A stretch of 35,893 nt of DNA. It comes from Pelargonium nanum. Taxonomy: Eukaryota; Streptophyta; Magnoliopsida; Geraniales; Geraniaceae. Positions within the stretch are counted from its first letter, which is position 1. Each line of letters begins with the position of its first letter. Below, in pieces: positions 1 to 12,599 of the stretch. Made by a program: the position numbers and the translations under genes. The notes beneath the pieces were generated by a model. It did not search any database. It had not been told where the DNA came from and saw only the letters and a program-made list of their open reading frames with translations. The stretch lies in NCBI GenBank assembly GCA_036897485.1, contig JAYMTF010000460.1, positions 1 through 35,893 on the forward strand, read 5' to 3'.

Positions 1-2
1 GG

Positions 3-3000
3 CTCCCCCGGCCGCTCTCGGCTTCGTCGGAGACCTGCGACGAGACGTACGGGTTCATGCCCTGCACCACCACCGTTCTGGGAAATCTGTTCCTGATTCT
101 GGTTTATGGGTCGCTCATGTACTTGGCTGCTACGTACCTGTCCACTGGGAGTGAGCTTCTGCTGGAGATTCTGGGACCTGGGATTGTTGGCGGCTTGTTC
201 CTCCCCATGCTCGGAGCTCTACCGGATGCTATGCTCATTCTGGGTACGTATTTTTACTATGTGGGTTTTTGGTTTGGTGTGTTTGGTTGCTGGGAAAGTG
301 TGGGAAAATGAGATAATTAGGTGAGGAAACATGTGGGTTTTGAGAAAGAACCGGAAAGGTGCTACTTTGAAGTACTTAAAAATCTGGGTTTCTGTTGATT
401 CATCCAGAAATGTTGGAAATTATGTTTAAAATTGAAACTTAGGGGTCTAATTTATTGTGGGTAGAGTTTATAAACAGAAAAAAAAAAAAGAAAGATAAGC
501 ATAATTAGAAAGAAGACTGAAAACCATTTAATCATATATTACAGTTGAGTAGATGGTTTAGTTGTGTTGTTGAGTTCAAAAATGAAAGAGGACAAAAATG
601 TTGAATCCAAACCATTCAATTCTAGTATTGTGAATCATACAAAAATCTGGGTTTCTGTTGATTCACCCAGAAATGTTGGAATTTATAACTTTAGGAGGAA
701 ACTTGTCATGATGTATGTATTTTGTTGTCCCGATCCGAATGATACGGTCATCTCTAGTTGCATTCTGTTATACTGTAATCTTTATTGTCCCTTATACTAC
801 TTTAAGCTGTCCCGATCTTACATTCATGATTTGCCGCTTGGATTTAGTTTTGCCTTTTCCGGTATTGTTGTTGGATTATTTTATTTCAAGTCTTTGCATC
901 TTTACGCAAACCCCATACTGATATCTGGCCATCTGGGTCCAGGTCTTGCTTAATTGTTTATTCTCTAGTGGGCAGCCGGTGGCATGTAAAGTTAGTTAAG
1001 AGCTTCAATACACATGTGGTTGGCTTGGTGTTTACAACAACCATTCTATCTTGTTCTTCAAATCTTATGTGTATTCTTAAATGTTTGTCCTATTGTTATT
1101 TTAGTGGTATTCTGATCAATCACATTTGACTCAGTCTTGAATAATAGTAATGGTAATAAAAATTGAACTTGACGTAGACAAAGATTCTATTACAATAAAT
1201 TAAATCCAGGGTCTAAATCTAATTATCCAGATTAGATGAACGGAACTTTTGAAGGAAAAAGAAAAATAGAAGAAAATAATTAATTTTTATGAAATATAAC
1301 AAGTAGAGGAATTGTTTGTTCCCTTTTACGTGTGATGAAAAATGTAGTCCCCACACCCAAGATTGCTTTATTTACAGTCAAAATGTTATCAAGAACCAAT
1401 GGACTAGATTTTACAAGTTACTTTTATGCAATATTTGGATTTTATTGAAGTTGAGGGAAAGAAAATTACGGAGGAAAATTGTTTATTTTCTTAAGATCCA
1501 ACTGACCCTATATTTCTCTTCTAATATTAGAGCTATGGGTACTACCTCATTCGAATCTAAAGATCAAATTGATATAAAAAATAATTGTCTTCTTAAATTT
1601 GTTTGTCCCAAAATAAGTGTATTTTTTCTTTTGGTAAGTGAATTGTTCTTGAATTACCAATGAATAATTTACCTATAATATCCCCAAATGTCTTAGCTAT
1701 AACCTATGTACGTTGAGCATGAAGCGAATAGGTGTCGGATTTGCTAATCCGACACGATTTAGTACCAGTAGTGTCCAGCCACAACTCTTCTTCTATCCAT
1801 GGCAAGGTGCTGCTGCTTCATTTCTTCTTGTGTTTATTGTTTTCAGTAGCTTCTGTTCTTTGCCGCAAAACCTTTCATCACTAAGGTCTTAACTTTTAAA
1901 TAATGATATTCATCAAAAAAGGCCCAAGCCCATTTTCAAATCTTAACAGCTTTTTTTTTTATGCTAAAGCCTTCATATTTCATTACTTATTATTACTCTC
2001 CATAATTTTCAACAATACTATCATTAAATTATTAGTGTTTTGAGTTTATTAGAGACTGTTTAAATTTCAGTTTACATACATATATTTAAGTTTCAATATA
2101 ATATAATTAAAAGTTACAAATATATATAATTTATTATATAAAATATATATATTTTTTATTATAAAATTTACGTCTCGTAGGATGTGCGGATCGTGTCACA
2201 TGTCGTATCGGTACAACATAGGCTATAACCACCAATGAATCTAGATTGTACAAAAAGACTTAAGCACCAATAATATTATTGTTAATTTTTGCTTAAAGTC
2301 TAATAAGACACTAATGTTGGGACCAATGGAGTATAAAGTTTTAATATTTAGTAGAATTTTGGCTGCAGCTTCTACTGCTGTTACATCATCAATATTTGAG
2401 GCTTTATGGCTCTGTGTACTATACTGATCTGAACAGTTGTAAATAAATGGTTTTGGTTATGTTTAAATTCTTTGATTATGAATTCTAGAGGAATTCCAAG
2501 TTTGTCTCACTCTTCCCCTCTTGACTACTTCAGTGCTATTTATTTGTCATTCCACTTATTATAGGTAGTATCAATCTCTACTTGCATTGCATCTGATATA
2601 CTCTCTTGTTTCCGGCAGTGTCTGGGCTTTCTGGAACTACAGCAACGGCGCAAAGTCAGGTCTCTGTTGGGATGGGTCTGCTTGCTGGATCAACAGTCAT
2701 GCTCATTACAGTAATATGGGGATCATGTGTTCTTGTTGGCAAGTGTGACATTGAGGGTGGAGTTGCAGTAGATGGAAAAGATACCAAGGGATTTAGCTTA
2801 ACTGGTAGGTCCCTTTACGCATTACTATTTCTATCCCTTTGCACTAAATTGTAAGTTTCTTACGTGCCGTGCCCTTCATTAAAAAAACGTCATTGACAAA
2901 TACCATCTACTGCAATCACAAAAGGAATATTTGGACTGTCGAGCCTTCAACATTGTGTCCGTTTAAATAAATTAGCAATATCATACTTGTTAGTATATAA

Positions 3001-5093
3001 ACCAGCTATAAATCTATTAACGATTTTTTATTTAACTTTTTATCCACATTTTTTTTCTTCATAATTTCAGGTTCTGGGGTCAGTACTGATATTTGGACTT
3101 GCTATGCTGCAAGGATTATGATTATATCCATAATCCCATTTCTCATAGTCCAATTGCCACAACTTCTCAGCTCAACTTCAGGAAGACACTTGGCAGTTTT
3201 GGTTGCACTTATTGTCTCCATTGCACTTTTGATCACCTATTGTGTTTATCAGGTAATTATATTTTCTTTGCGGCCAAGCGTTACATCAGTTTTGTAACTC
3301 TCTGCTTTCTTGCATTTTTTTTACATACCTTTCTTATACAAGGGTTAGATTATGACTGGAAATGTTCTCACTTGCTATTACTGGTTCAGGTTTTCCAGCC
3401 TTGGATCCAAAAGAGGCGACTTGCTTATTGCAAGCATAAGCATGTTATATCAGGAATTTTGCAACATCTGAAGAAACGTGCTATTGGAAAGCTCCTTACT
3501 GATGATGGTGAACCTAACAGAGATGTCATTGAAAAGTCAGTTTTGGTTTTTGTACTCCGTAAATGAAGAAAGAAACAGTGTTACTTATATGCATATTGAA
3601 ATTGCTCACTTCACTGATGTGCGTGCAGGCTGTTTGATTCAATTGACGAGAATAGTGATGGGTATCTTTCAGATGCTGAATTAAAAGCACTCATTGTTGG
3701 AATCCGTTTTGAAGAGATAGACTTCGACAGGGATGATGCTGTGGAGAAGCTGATGAATGATTTCGATAAGTCCGAAGATTCTCAAGTCGACATGGAAGAG
3801 TTTTTTAACGGTATCTCCAAGTGGATCAAAGAAGCAAAGCGGTCGGGGGATATTACTGGTGAAACTGGTCACCGAACATCGAAGTTTTTAACTAACTTCC
3901 ATCAAGTATGTTGTTTTTGAATCAATGGTTTCCTGATCTGCCTCATTTCATCGTTTGTATTTTAACGTCTTGAATTTTGTATTATGTGCAGAAAACAAAG
4001 CAAGAGCATGCTCTATTGGGGGAGCAACTGCAAGATCAAAGCGATGAGGTTGTTGAAGGTGTTGAAAATCCCAGGCGGACCACCATTAAAGCAGTATTGT
4101 TTCTGATACTGGGAACTATTATTGCGGCTGCATTTGCAGATCCCCTGGTCGATGCTGTTGACAATTTTTCAGATGCCACAAGTATTCCAACTTTCTTCAT
4201 CTCTTTCATCGCTCTACCTTTGGCTACCAACTCTAGTGAATCAGTGTCGGCAATTATCTTTTCTAGCCGTAAGAAGCTGAGGACTTCCTCGTTAACGTTT
4301 TCTGAGGTTTGTTCCATTTCCGTCCCTCTTTCCTTTTTTATTTTCATTCGTAGTATTGTATTAGCTTATAATTATTCACCCCAAGCAATCTATGGAAACC
4401 TCAAATCACGCATCACTATGTTTCTCTTAGTCAAGCTTTTAAATTCTAATACAATACTCTATATAGAGGATCAACTCATCTAAAAACTTAAACAAATAGT
4501 TGAGGACCCAATATTAACTTTATATTTTAACACGCACGTCACCACGAAGCCTGACATCGCTTTACATGTAGTCCATGCACGGGTTTTTTTCTTGCCAATG
4601 TGTGACCTAAGTCTACAAAGCACTAATACCACTTAAAAGACCAACTTCTCTAAAAAGTTAAGCTCGTTGTTGAAGGCTCGATATTAACATTATATTCTAA
4701 CATTGTAAAGACATGCTTTTGTAAGAGTGTTGCTTAATTTGGGAGGTTATAATCATAGTCAAAACACATATAATAGTGTCAGTTGTATGGTGCACGTATT
4801 TTAACAAGTGAAAAAATCTTTAACGTATGCTTTTCTTGATGCAGTTGTATGGTGCAGTAACCATGAACAATATCCTTTGCCTATCGGTTTTCTTAGCCCT
4901 TGTCTACGTTCGGGGATTAACTTGGGACTTCTCTGCTGAGGTACTCGTTATCCTGATTGTGTGCGTTGTGATGGGAGCTTTTGCCAGCTTCCGAACAACG
5001 TTTCCTGTCTGGACATGTTCACTTGCTTACCTCCTTTATCCGTTTTCCTTGGCACTTGTTTATGTTCTTGATTACGTTCTGGGCTGGTCGTAG
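3..5093 (+). CDS. NCL: Sodium/calcium exchanger NCL-like protein, EF-hand containing (5'-partial, 7 exons visible)
   Basis: Exons 3-243, 2619-2804, 3071-3252, 3390-3535, 3629-3905, 3992-4306 and 4845-5093 join in one frame through GT-AG introns to give 531 residues plus TAG. The N-terminus, probably about 50 residues including a signal sequence, lies upstream of the window. In order it shows a CDETYGFMPC start of the conserved region, hydrophobic segments with the alpha-1 motif GALPDA, a second membrane cluster, two EF-hand loops, and a C-terminal membrane half with the alpha-2 motif ALPLATNSSESVS. EF loop 1 is DENSDGYLSDAE (visible residues 258-269). Loop 2 is DKSEDSQVDMEE (298-309) and has Ser instead of the usual Gly at position 6. 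This is the layout of plant NCL (cation/Ca2+ exchanger superfamily), a vacuolar or endomembrane exchanger linked to Ca2+ homeostasis and salt response. Identification is by motif recognition; ion selectivity is not visible in the sequence. Confidence 0.93.
378..681 (+). repeat. Intronic 41-bp direct repeat pair
   Basis: Two 41-bp copies at 378-418 and 641-681 differ at a single base (CATCC versus CACCC). They are offset by 263 bp inside intron 1 of the exchanger gene. The sequence between them is unrelated filler including a short poly(A) run, so this looks like a local duplication rather than a tandem array. Confidence 0.85.
1696..2231. repeat. Possible degraded inverted-repeat transposon in intron 1
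   Basis: The left end reads CTATAACCTATGT and the right end, on the opposite strand, reads CTATGTT after GGTTATAGC. The ends thus share roughly a 12-bp inverted match (TATAACCTATGT versus TATAGCCTATGT). A perfect hairpin with 10-bp arms (GTGTCGGATT / AATCCGACAC) sits just inside the left end at 1732-1755. No target duplication was found and no coding sequence is present. The family is not assigned. Confidence 0.4.
4468..4705 (+). repeat. Two copies of a dispersed LTR-like repeat in the last intron of the NCL-like gene
   Basis: Copies at about 4468-4533 and 4621-4705 share the pattern CCAACTC..CTAAAAA.TTAA, then GTTGA.G, then ATATTAACnTTATATT.TAACA. The second copy also has ACTAATACCAC at the position where the related copy near 12.8 kb has CTGATACCATG, a primer-binding-site-like string. 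They are probably eroded fragments of the same retroelement family seen near 12.8, 29.5 and 29.9 kb. Confidence 0.5.
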
Positions 5094-7003
5094 TTCATGG
5101 AAGTTAGAGGCTGATCGTAGGGAACATTTTTCTGCTAACTTTCTGTAATCTTCCTGTTTTTTCTTCTTTCCTTTTCTGTGTAACTTACCAGACTAATCAA
5201 GTTTCATATAAATATAGTGAGACTACATCAAGGATGGTGATGATGTTTTTGTATAATTTTTGAGATTTTTGGTGCATGAACCTTTTCCCAATTTCTTGCC
5301 ACATCTATATGAGCGTGCCAGATGACAAAGATCACTCATAAGATGTCGTGAGGAGACACATTTGGGTCGTTGCATTCTTCGCCACCCATTTTGCTCTCGC
5401 CTTTGTTGTGGATGTCACTTTCATGGGCGAAGTCTGTCCTTTTATAAATCTCGTTTTCTTTATATTTGATTCGTGACCCCATAATCACAAGACAACAACC
5501 TTGCCAAATATTTCCTCTGCCTACAACAGGTTTGAGAATCTGTCATTAGTAAATTTACACTCAAAATAATAAGAGAAGCAATAGGTTGCAAATAAGCACA
5601 TCAAGGAAGTGCAGTGAGGTTTCCAAATATGAAGTTGAAAGCAACTGTGCCTATATTTGAACATCTTCTTCTGTGGAACAAGTGAGTCCTTGAAGTTTTG
5701 CACAAGTATAATGGACTGTTTATAGGAAAACAGAATATGCAGAAAATACAATAATGAGTGCTTTAGTTTTAGGATTTGACATGATTTTCAAAACAACGGT
5801 GTGGTCTCAAAATGTGTATCACCACATGGCTTAATTAAGCCTTGGTTATAACTTATAACTACTACTTCCCTGTTTGAGTAAAAAAAATTTGTTTTAAATT
5901 AAATGTCATTTTATAATTTGAAGATAAAAATTTTATAATGTTTTTTTATTTACATTCTCAAGTACTAATGCCGGTATTAGTGTTTATAACTAATACTGGT
6001 AATAGTTAATGAGTGCACAAACAACGATGCAAGGTTAAATAACATTTTATATGACCTCTTAATTTGTTTGAAAAACTCTAAAATGATACTTATTAGTAAA
6101 CAAAGATAAAATATTTAATAAAACACTTACTTTTATCAAAAACGTCCGCATATTAAAAGAATGTATGAATTAATCTCTTGAGAATATATTATAACCGGAT
6201 AGAAATTAAATAAAATACTCCCTTGAAGATAAGTTAGTGTTGATTTTTCCTTTCCCTTTAGAAGGAGCTTCAAGTTTATTTCTTGTTCTTGAACAAAGGT
6301 ATGAGAGGAAAAAAATCACTCATATACCACACATTCTAAATTCTCAATATATTTTTGCAAACTCATTTTCCAACTAATTCCTAATCAACTTTTGGACATG
6401 TATGTTGCATCTTATATAAATCAAGTACTTGGTCTTGGACCAAGTCCAACCTATTTTTAATACAAAACCACAAAAGTAAAAATGGAAATGACCATATTTT
6501 ACAGTGTGATATAAAATGAAATTCAAAAAAGCCCACAACACAAGTGGCCAGTGGGGCATATCCTTGTTGTGTGGTCACACATCTCCAACTATGTAATGAA
6601 GGTACTCAGATCCCAAAGACCCCACACAAACAAGACAAGACAAAGCACAATCAGATCCTACAATCCACATGCAAAAGTTTGTTACCAATCAAGTACTGCC
6701 TCACTCATCCACCAACCAAACAATTGGAACTCAAACAACAACAACAAACCCAAATGCCCACAAAACAATCACCAAACTTTGGCTTCATCAAACAAACAAA
6801 TCTACATTTCTCTATCTTAATTTCTCTACTCACCATCTTGCCTTCACATGGCCAAGATTTTGTGTCTCTTTCACACACTCAAGCTTCAGCTAGCTTACAT
6901 AATAAACTTGAAATTAACATCGGATTCCTAGTATGATCCTCTCTCAATCTCATTGACGAGAGACACTGAAAAATGGGCTATGCCGCTATAGGGCTATAGC
7001 CAT
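5094..7003. other. Intergenic spacer between the NCL-like and SPEAR-like genes (convergent 3' ends)
   Basis: The two flanking genes converge, so this 1.9-kb stretch carries both 3' untranslated regions and their polyadenylation signals, which could not be placed confidently. The middle (5.8-6.4 kb) is AT-rich. Positions 6590-6900 are C/A-rich with CAA runs on the plus strand. No coding region with recognisable similarity was seen; short open frames here lack any domain. Confidence 0.6.
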
Positions 7004-9063
7004 TTACAATTTTAGATTGAGATCAATTGTTTCTCCTCCTACTTCACCATTACAATAGTTAATGGAGGTTGTTGCTTGGCCAGTTTGTACCTTTGCTGGG
7101 GGAAGGAAGCTGTAAAACGCCGGTTGTTGATGATGATTCCATCCACTCGGTCCTGACTGAAACATTGGATCCTCTGCACTTCCCTATTACAAACGAGCGT
7201 GAAAAAAGATAGCTTGTCAAAACCATTGCAAGATAGCTTGGTATGAGAATTACGGGTAAGGATTGTTTTGCTGTTTAGTCTTACTTGGTAAGGCAGAGAA
7301 TCGAAATCAGGAAGCTCGCGAAGATAACCCGAAGGCTGCTTGAATTTTGATGTGTTACTTGTTGACGTAGGAGGGCCTAGTGTGAGAAAGTCTCCACCAA
7401 AGACTCCATTGTCTTTCATTTTCTTGGTTGAGTTGAGCTGAGACATGGGAGTGGAGCATGAAGCTGGGCCTTCTCTGAAAATGATGCAAGAAACACAAGT
7501 TAATTAAATAACATGTGCACCATCACAACTAGACAAGCACTAGGAGCCATGAGTGAAGCAAAACCTGAAAATTGGGTGGCCAGGTTCCAAGTTAAATGCT
7601 CCTCCATTGCCACATGAAGCTGATTCATCCGATATGGGATGCGCAATGGTGGGAAGTTTGCAGTGAAAGGACGGGCCTGGTGGATTTTCCAGAGAGAACG
7701 GATATGGCCTTTTCATGCCAACCATCTATACTACATTTCAACCAAATTCACCAATAAGAAGTCTAAATTTTCAGAAAGCAACGCAAATCCAAAGTACCAT
7801 GACATTCGCTAAAAGAAAAGATACAAAAGGTCTCTTCAAAAATCGACAATTCTTAAGTTGCAATTTCCTCCAAATTCCATTACATGAAATAATTTTCTCA
7901 TACAAAGTTACACCAATAAGAAGTCTAAATTTCCAGAGAACTATGCAAGGCAAAAAATCCGTAATAAATCCAAACTCAAAGAATAGATACAAAAAGATGT
8001 CTATAACAATTCTTAAGTTGCAATGTCCACTAACACTCAGTGTGGTGTCTCCTTGATCAAGAAAGGGTATTTCACTAAATTCAACCCTTAAAAGAACTAT
8101 AAATAAACACGTTTCCACCATTTAACACATTATCTACACTCTTAGTCACAAAAAATTTCAGTTCCAAGTTAAAAGGGAAAATTTTACTTGCCAAAACATG
8201 AGGATGAACAATGCAAATTGAATATACCTTCTCTTCATCAGGCCACATCGGTCTGTAATTGCCATAATAGCTTTGGTTTGAAGGGGGCTCCATCTGAAAA
8301 TTTAGTACAGATGACGACGAAGGTGCTGATGAGACATTCACCTACAAGTTCCACAAACAAAAACAATAAATATCCGCAACAATCAAAACAGAACTCAAGG
8401 AAAAAGAAACAAGCATATAGATGTGTTAATTACCATTGAAGAAGGTTCCTGAAAAGGTTGTGATCTTGCCATCAAACAGTGTTGAGACCACATAGGGTGT
8501 GATTCATAAGGCAAACTCAAATTCGACCGGAATGCCAATCCAGGATCCACCCCGGAATTCTCCTTCTCAAGGTTGTAGTCACAAGAATTCCACAACTTGG
8601 GAACACTGCCATGCCCGGGAGGCGGAATGGGAGGCCATCCTAGAGAATTGGGCAATGGAACAGTGCTCGAATGCGAAGCATCAATGTTTTGGACCAATGG
8701 AGGAGGTCTAAACAGAGAATTTGGAGAAGATAGATCAGTGGGTGGATGAGGGAATGTGATGGAAGAAGAGGGATATTGATTGGAATGATGGAAATTTGGA
8801 GGTGTCACTGATAAAAATGAGGACTTTGTAGCTGATAAGGTGGAAGGTGGGCAAGGGAAGATTGAAGAGGCACCAACAACAACAGCTACATCTTTTTTCT
8901 GTTGTTCCTCAAGTCTGATTTTCTCAAGCTGAGCCACACCTAGTCCTCTCTGTGGCACTTTTTTTTGTTTTGCCTTTTTGGAAGATCTGCCAATACTGGA
9001 CACACCACCACCACCACCACTGCTACTATTGCTGCACTTTTGGCTCTGCTCTTCCTGAGCCAT
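7004..9063 (-). CDS. SPEAR/TIE-family EAR-motif transcriptional repressor adaptor (SPOROCYTELESS-like), 5 exons
   Basis: Minus-strand exons are 9063-8434, 8341-8228, 7725-7565, 7474-7285 and 7171-7004, with phases that join to 420 residues plus TAA. Residues 29-57 carry a basic stretch followed by VPQRGLGVAQLEKIRLEEQ, the SPL-type motif that defines SPEAR proteins. The middle is rich in Ser and Pro. Exon 3 gives the conserved MVGMKRPYPFSLENPPGPSF block, exon 4 gives DFLTLGPP (330-337), and the protein ends IDLNLKL (414-420), an LxLxL EAR motif that recruits TOPLESS corepressors. Family members (SPL/NZZ, TIE1) bind CIN-class TCP factors in the nucleus and repress them. The ATG at 9063 starts directly before the conserved region and has an A at -3. 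Which SPEAR paralogue this is cannot be decided from motifs. Confidence 0.93.
7749..8024 (-). repeat. Direct duplication inside intron 2 of the SPEAR-like gene
   Basis: Copies at 7749-7864 and 7911-8024 both begin CACCAATAAGAAGTCTAAAT and end ACAATTCTTAAGTTGCAAT, with partial similarity between (for example GATACAAAA). They are about 115 bp each with a 160-bp offset and lie wholly within the 502-bp intron 7726-8227. This looks like a local segmental duplication. Confidence 0.85.
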
Positions 9064-9590
9064 TTTTGTTACCTTCCATCAAACTATAGGACACATACCC
9101 ACAGACCCAAATTCCTCAACAGATTGATTTCAAGCCAACCACATCACATGCACAAAAAGATTTGGAAATATGAAATATGAAAATTATGTGCCAATAAGCC
9201 CAAAAGGCCAAATCTTTTCTATATCTAAACCCAACCCACCTCTGGTTCTTCTCTCTCAGGCCATCCAACAAACACAACACAATCAAAAAACCAAAATTCA
9301 AAGCAAACCCAGATACAGAAATGTGGAAATCTAGAGAACCCAGAACTTGGGATTCAAGAAAAACAAAATCCAGAAAATGGGTATTTGAAGAAGATCAAAA
9401 CCCAAGTTAAAAGAGAAAAGATTACCCAAAATCTCGCAGGTTAAGGAGCCAGGATCGGTAGCAAGAACAAACCCAACTTTTCAGCCAGAATTTTGAGAAC
9501 CAGTGTGTGTAGAGGAAAAAGTATCTGAGAAGTTTCGGATTTTTCTCAAACTCAGTTTTGCCTGTCTGAGAGACAGATCATATAAGAAGG
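9064..9590 (-). promoter_or_regulatory. Leader and probable core promoter of the SPEAR-like gene
   Basis: On the minus strand a TATATGA string lies near 9579-9585, in a C/T-rich setting, at a distance that would give a leader of roughly 500 nt. A possible donor (GGTAATC, near 9420) and acceptors before the ATG would allow a leader intron, but none is certain. Placement rests on the TATA-like string alone. Confidence 0.35.
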
Positions 9591-12500
9591 AGAAGAGAAG
9601 AAAAAAATTAAAATTAAAATTTTTGGGTAACCAAAAAAATGTACAAAAATTCCAAAACTGGCAATAAAAATTGAATCTTTTTGTGTGGGTTTTTGTTGTT
9701 GTTGAATTATAATATTTGTTTCCTTTTATTTTTGATCGATGTTTCAAAATTCAAACCAACCCATGCAAATCTAAGCAGTGTGAATAATATATTTTGGTGT
9801 CTGGTTTCTCGGCCAAATCCTCGCTCCACTCTCCTCCTCATTTGTTTCCTAGACCGACTCCCATGACCATGAGTGGATTTTCTCTCTCTACTTTCTCTCA
9901 CTAAAAAAAATTCATTTTTTTTTATTGTTTTGTTGAAGAGTTTCTATTAGGAGCAAAGGGACAGCATAGTTGGGCAATACCATATTAACTTGTTTGGTCT
10001 CACTTGGTTGCATATTGGGTCTATTTTAGGACATATTTTGGACCCCACCCTATGTGGGCCCCATCTCTATTGCATGTATGTGGGCCCCTCTCATGATGTG
10101 CATGGAATTCACAACCAATCAAATATGCCATTTTTTTCTTGATTCTACATAGAACCTTGGGACCATAATAAGGACATGAACCCTTTACTTCTGTGACAAA
10201 TTCAAGTCCTTAAGTTCTTTATTAACCAACCTTAAATAAGATTAGAGAAGACAAGATTGAATTCATGTTCTAAATGTTTAATTCAAATCCGACTTGAAAG
10301 AGCTATAAGATTTTGGTCATGGGTTTAATTAGTTTCGAGTTTTACATGCAATGTATTTGCGTTTATCTGGTCTGGCTCGTATTTTTTTAAGAAATACTTA
10401 AACAATAAATTGAATGACTTCGTTATATAAGATTAGTATGTGAAATTAATTCCAATTTGTCGGCTCTTAATATGATGAGCTATGAGACTATTTCGTTGAG
10501 GTATTGAATAACGAATAATTAGATTTTGTTCTAAGTTAGTTCTGACAAAACATTGATAGTTTAAAAAATTAAATGATATCGAGCTCGGAGAAATATTTAT
10601 TTTATTTCGTATATAACATGTAAGATTTTAGATCTATATCACAGTCAAATTTTTAACTCCAACTATATATCATAAACTATTAATTAGATCTTGATAACAA
10701 TTTAAGATTATGTCAACATAATTATTTCATTTTGATTTGATATCTTAATGCTAATGTAATTTGCGTTTTAAGGAAAAACGAGATTTTAATTTATTTTAGG
10801 ATGAGTGAATATTATCATATTTATTTTAGGATTTATTTCCATTTCCCTTAAAATCACCACTATATAGTATGTTATTTGAAAGAGAAAAAAAAATCACCTA
10901 GTCTTTGGCTCATCATTAAAATCACCATATGGGATATACAATGGATGAGAATTGAAATTCAACTTTTAAAGAAAAAATATGTATTTATATTTTTCTTTTC
11001 TTGCTTAGATCATGTGGTCATGGTGTAAATGGTTTTGAGTAGAATTAAAAATTAATATTTTAAAATCAATGTCGTATTACATACTTCATTAAGAGCATAT
11101 ATTATATAAAACTAAATACCGTAACATGAATAGTTTGATTCACATATCTCAAATGTTAAGAAGAAAGATCAACTGATATATAGTTGATTAAAATATTAGT
11201 AGCAAGAGTGAAACAATAAAACCAATCATTGTTCTCTTCAAAAGCATATGACGCGCAACGGTCCAAAGGAATACTTATCGAATCTAATAAAAAAATAACT
11301 TACAACAAAGGAAAACAACACAATATTTAAAAAGAGAAAAACTATAGCAACTTCCACCAAAGAAGTAGAAGCAAAATATAAAACTATTATATGACAATAA
11401 TTTACAAAAAAAAGGATTGACGCGTGTGCGTTTCGCTTATGTGTTTTACATGTACTATTATATGACAATAATCGGTGAATGACACTTATAATAATATATT
11501 GTGGTAGAAAATAAATACAATTGGATTTAGGAACAAACAGTTATCATTTAACTTCCATATATTTGTCATTGCGAGAAAATATTTATAACTTACCTGTATC
11601 AAATACACGTGAAACAATAATTCAAAAAAAAAAAGTATATGCTTGTTTTCTTGTTTATTAGATCATTAATGGTTGGGTAGATGGCCTTCCAGAAAAATAT
11701 ATATTGTCATTTAATATATGATATATTTAATTCAAAATCTTCCACCATAACATATTTACCACAAAATCTTTGATATAAGGTTTTATGAATTTGTTTGATT
11801 AACTAACATACATGTATTTGGTAAAACATCTCTCTTGATTTGGAACTCATTATCAACAATAATAAATTTGTTACAAGATTTTTGTTTGGAAGAGACCACT
11901 TATCTCAATAGTTATTATTTGTCAAAATCCCATCAATTATGATTCAAAATATAAATATTCTCATATTCTTATGTTAAACTGTTACATCAAAAAAATAGAG
12001 AAGAATAGATATGTTCGATACTTTAGCCTATGATACAAATCTTCAAATCTATAGTTATATATTTTCTGCGCCCACAAAAATTTGAATAATAAACAAAAGG
12101 AACTATAGTTTGTAAGTGGTTAGCTAGTGTATTAAACTTGAGATCCATTAATGTTTTTTTATGTACCCTTTGGATCAAATAACAATATGTTCTTTAAAGA
12201 AAAAAAAAAACAATATGTTAATTTGTGGAAACAATATATATATATATATACACACACACATGCATATGCTATTTTGTGCATGATGGTGTTACAGAAATTT
12301 GAAGGGAAGAGATGAACTCTCTTGTCAATTTCCATGGGACCTCTAATGATTTCACCTTTTCTTGTAAGCCTTTTTTTGGGACAATAGTAGAGCCAGTTCT
12401 TGTTACTATTAAAATAACCATATACCATATTTTTAACTTCTTGTAAATATTCTTAGCAACATTATAAACTCTAGTTGAGGTGGACATGCTTGATCTTAGA

Positions 12501-12599
12501 ATATGATTGTCTCCTTATTCTTGGGGTTAAAAAAATTATCAAATTATTTGGAAAAAAAGTCAAAATTCTTGTGAGAACCGAAGAGAAGTTTATTTCCAA
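9591..12599. other. AT-rich intergenic spacer upstream of the SPEAR-like gene
   Basis: The first few hundred bases probably hold the upstream promoter of the minus-strand SPEAR-like gene. The remainder is AT-rich with scattered homopolymers and, at 12234-12260, a (TA)n/(CA)n microsatellite. Open frames here are short and show no recognisable domain. I see no transposase, reverse transcriptase or other gene. Confidence 0.6.

Larger units (their letters stand above)
244..2618 (+). other. Large first visible intron of the NCL-like gene
   Basis: This 2,375-bp intron runs from GGTACGT to TTCCGGCAG and holds no convincing coding sequence. It contains a 41-bp near-identical direct repeat at 378-418 and 641-681. 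It also holds a hairpin of perfect 10-bp arms around a 4-base loop at 1732-1755, and a pair of inverted sequences (near 1696-1710 and 2214-2231) that may be ends of a degraded transposon. The rest is AT-rich. Confidence 0.85.

Noticed and set aside
6544-6936. 130-codon plus-strand frame rich in Gln, Thr and Lys
   Set aside because: The CAA-rich composition keeps the frame open; no domain, and it lies between two converging gene ends.
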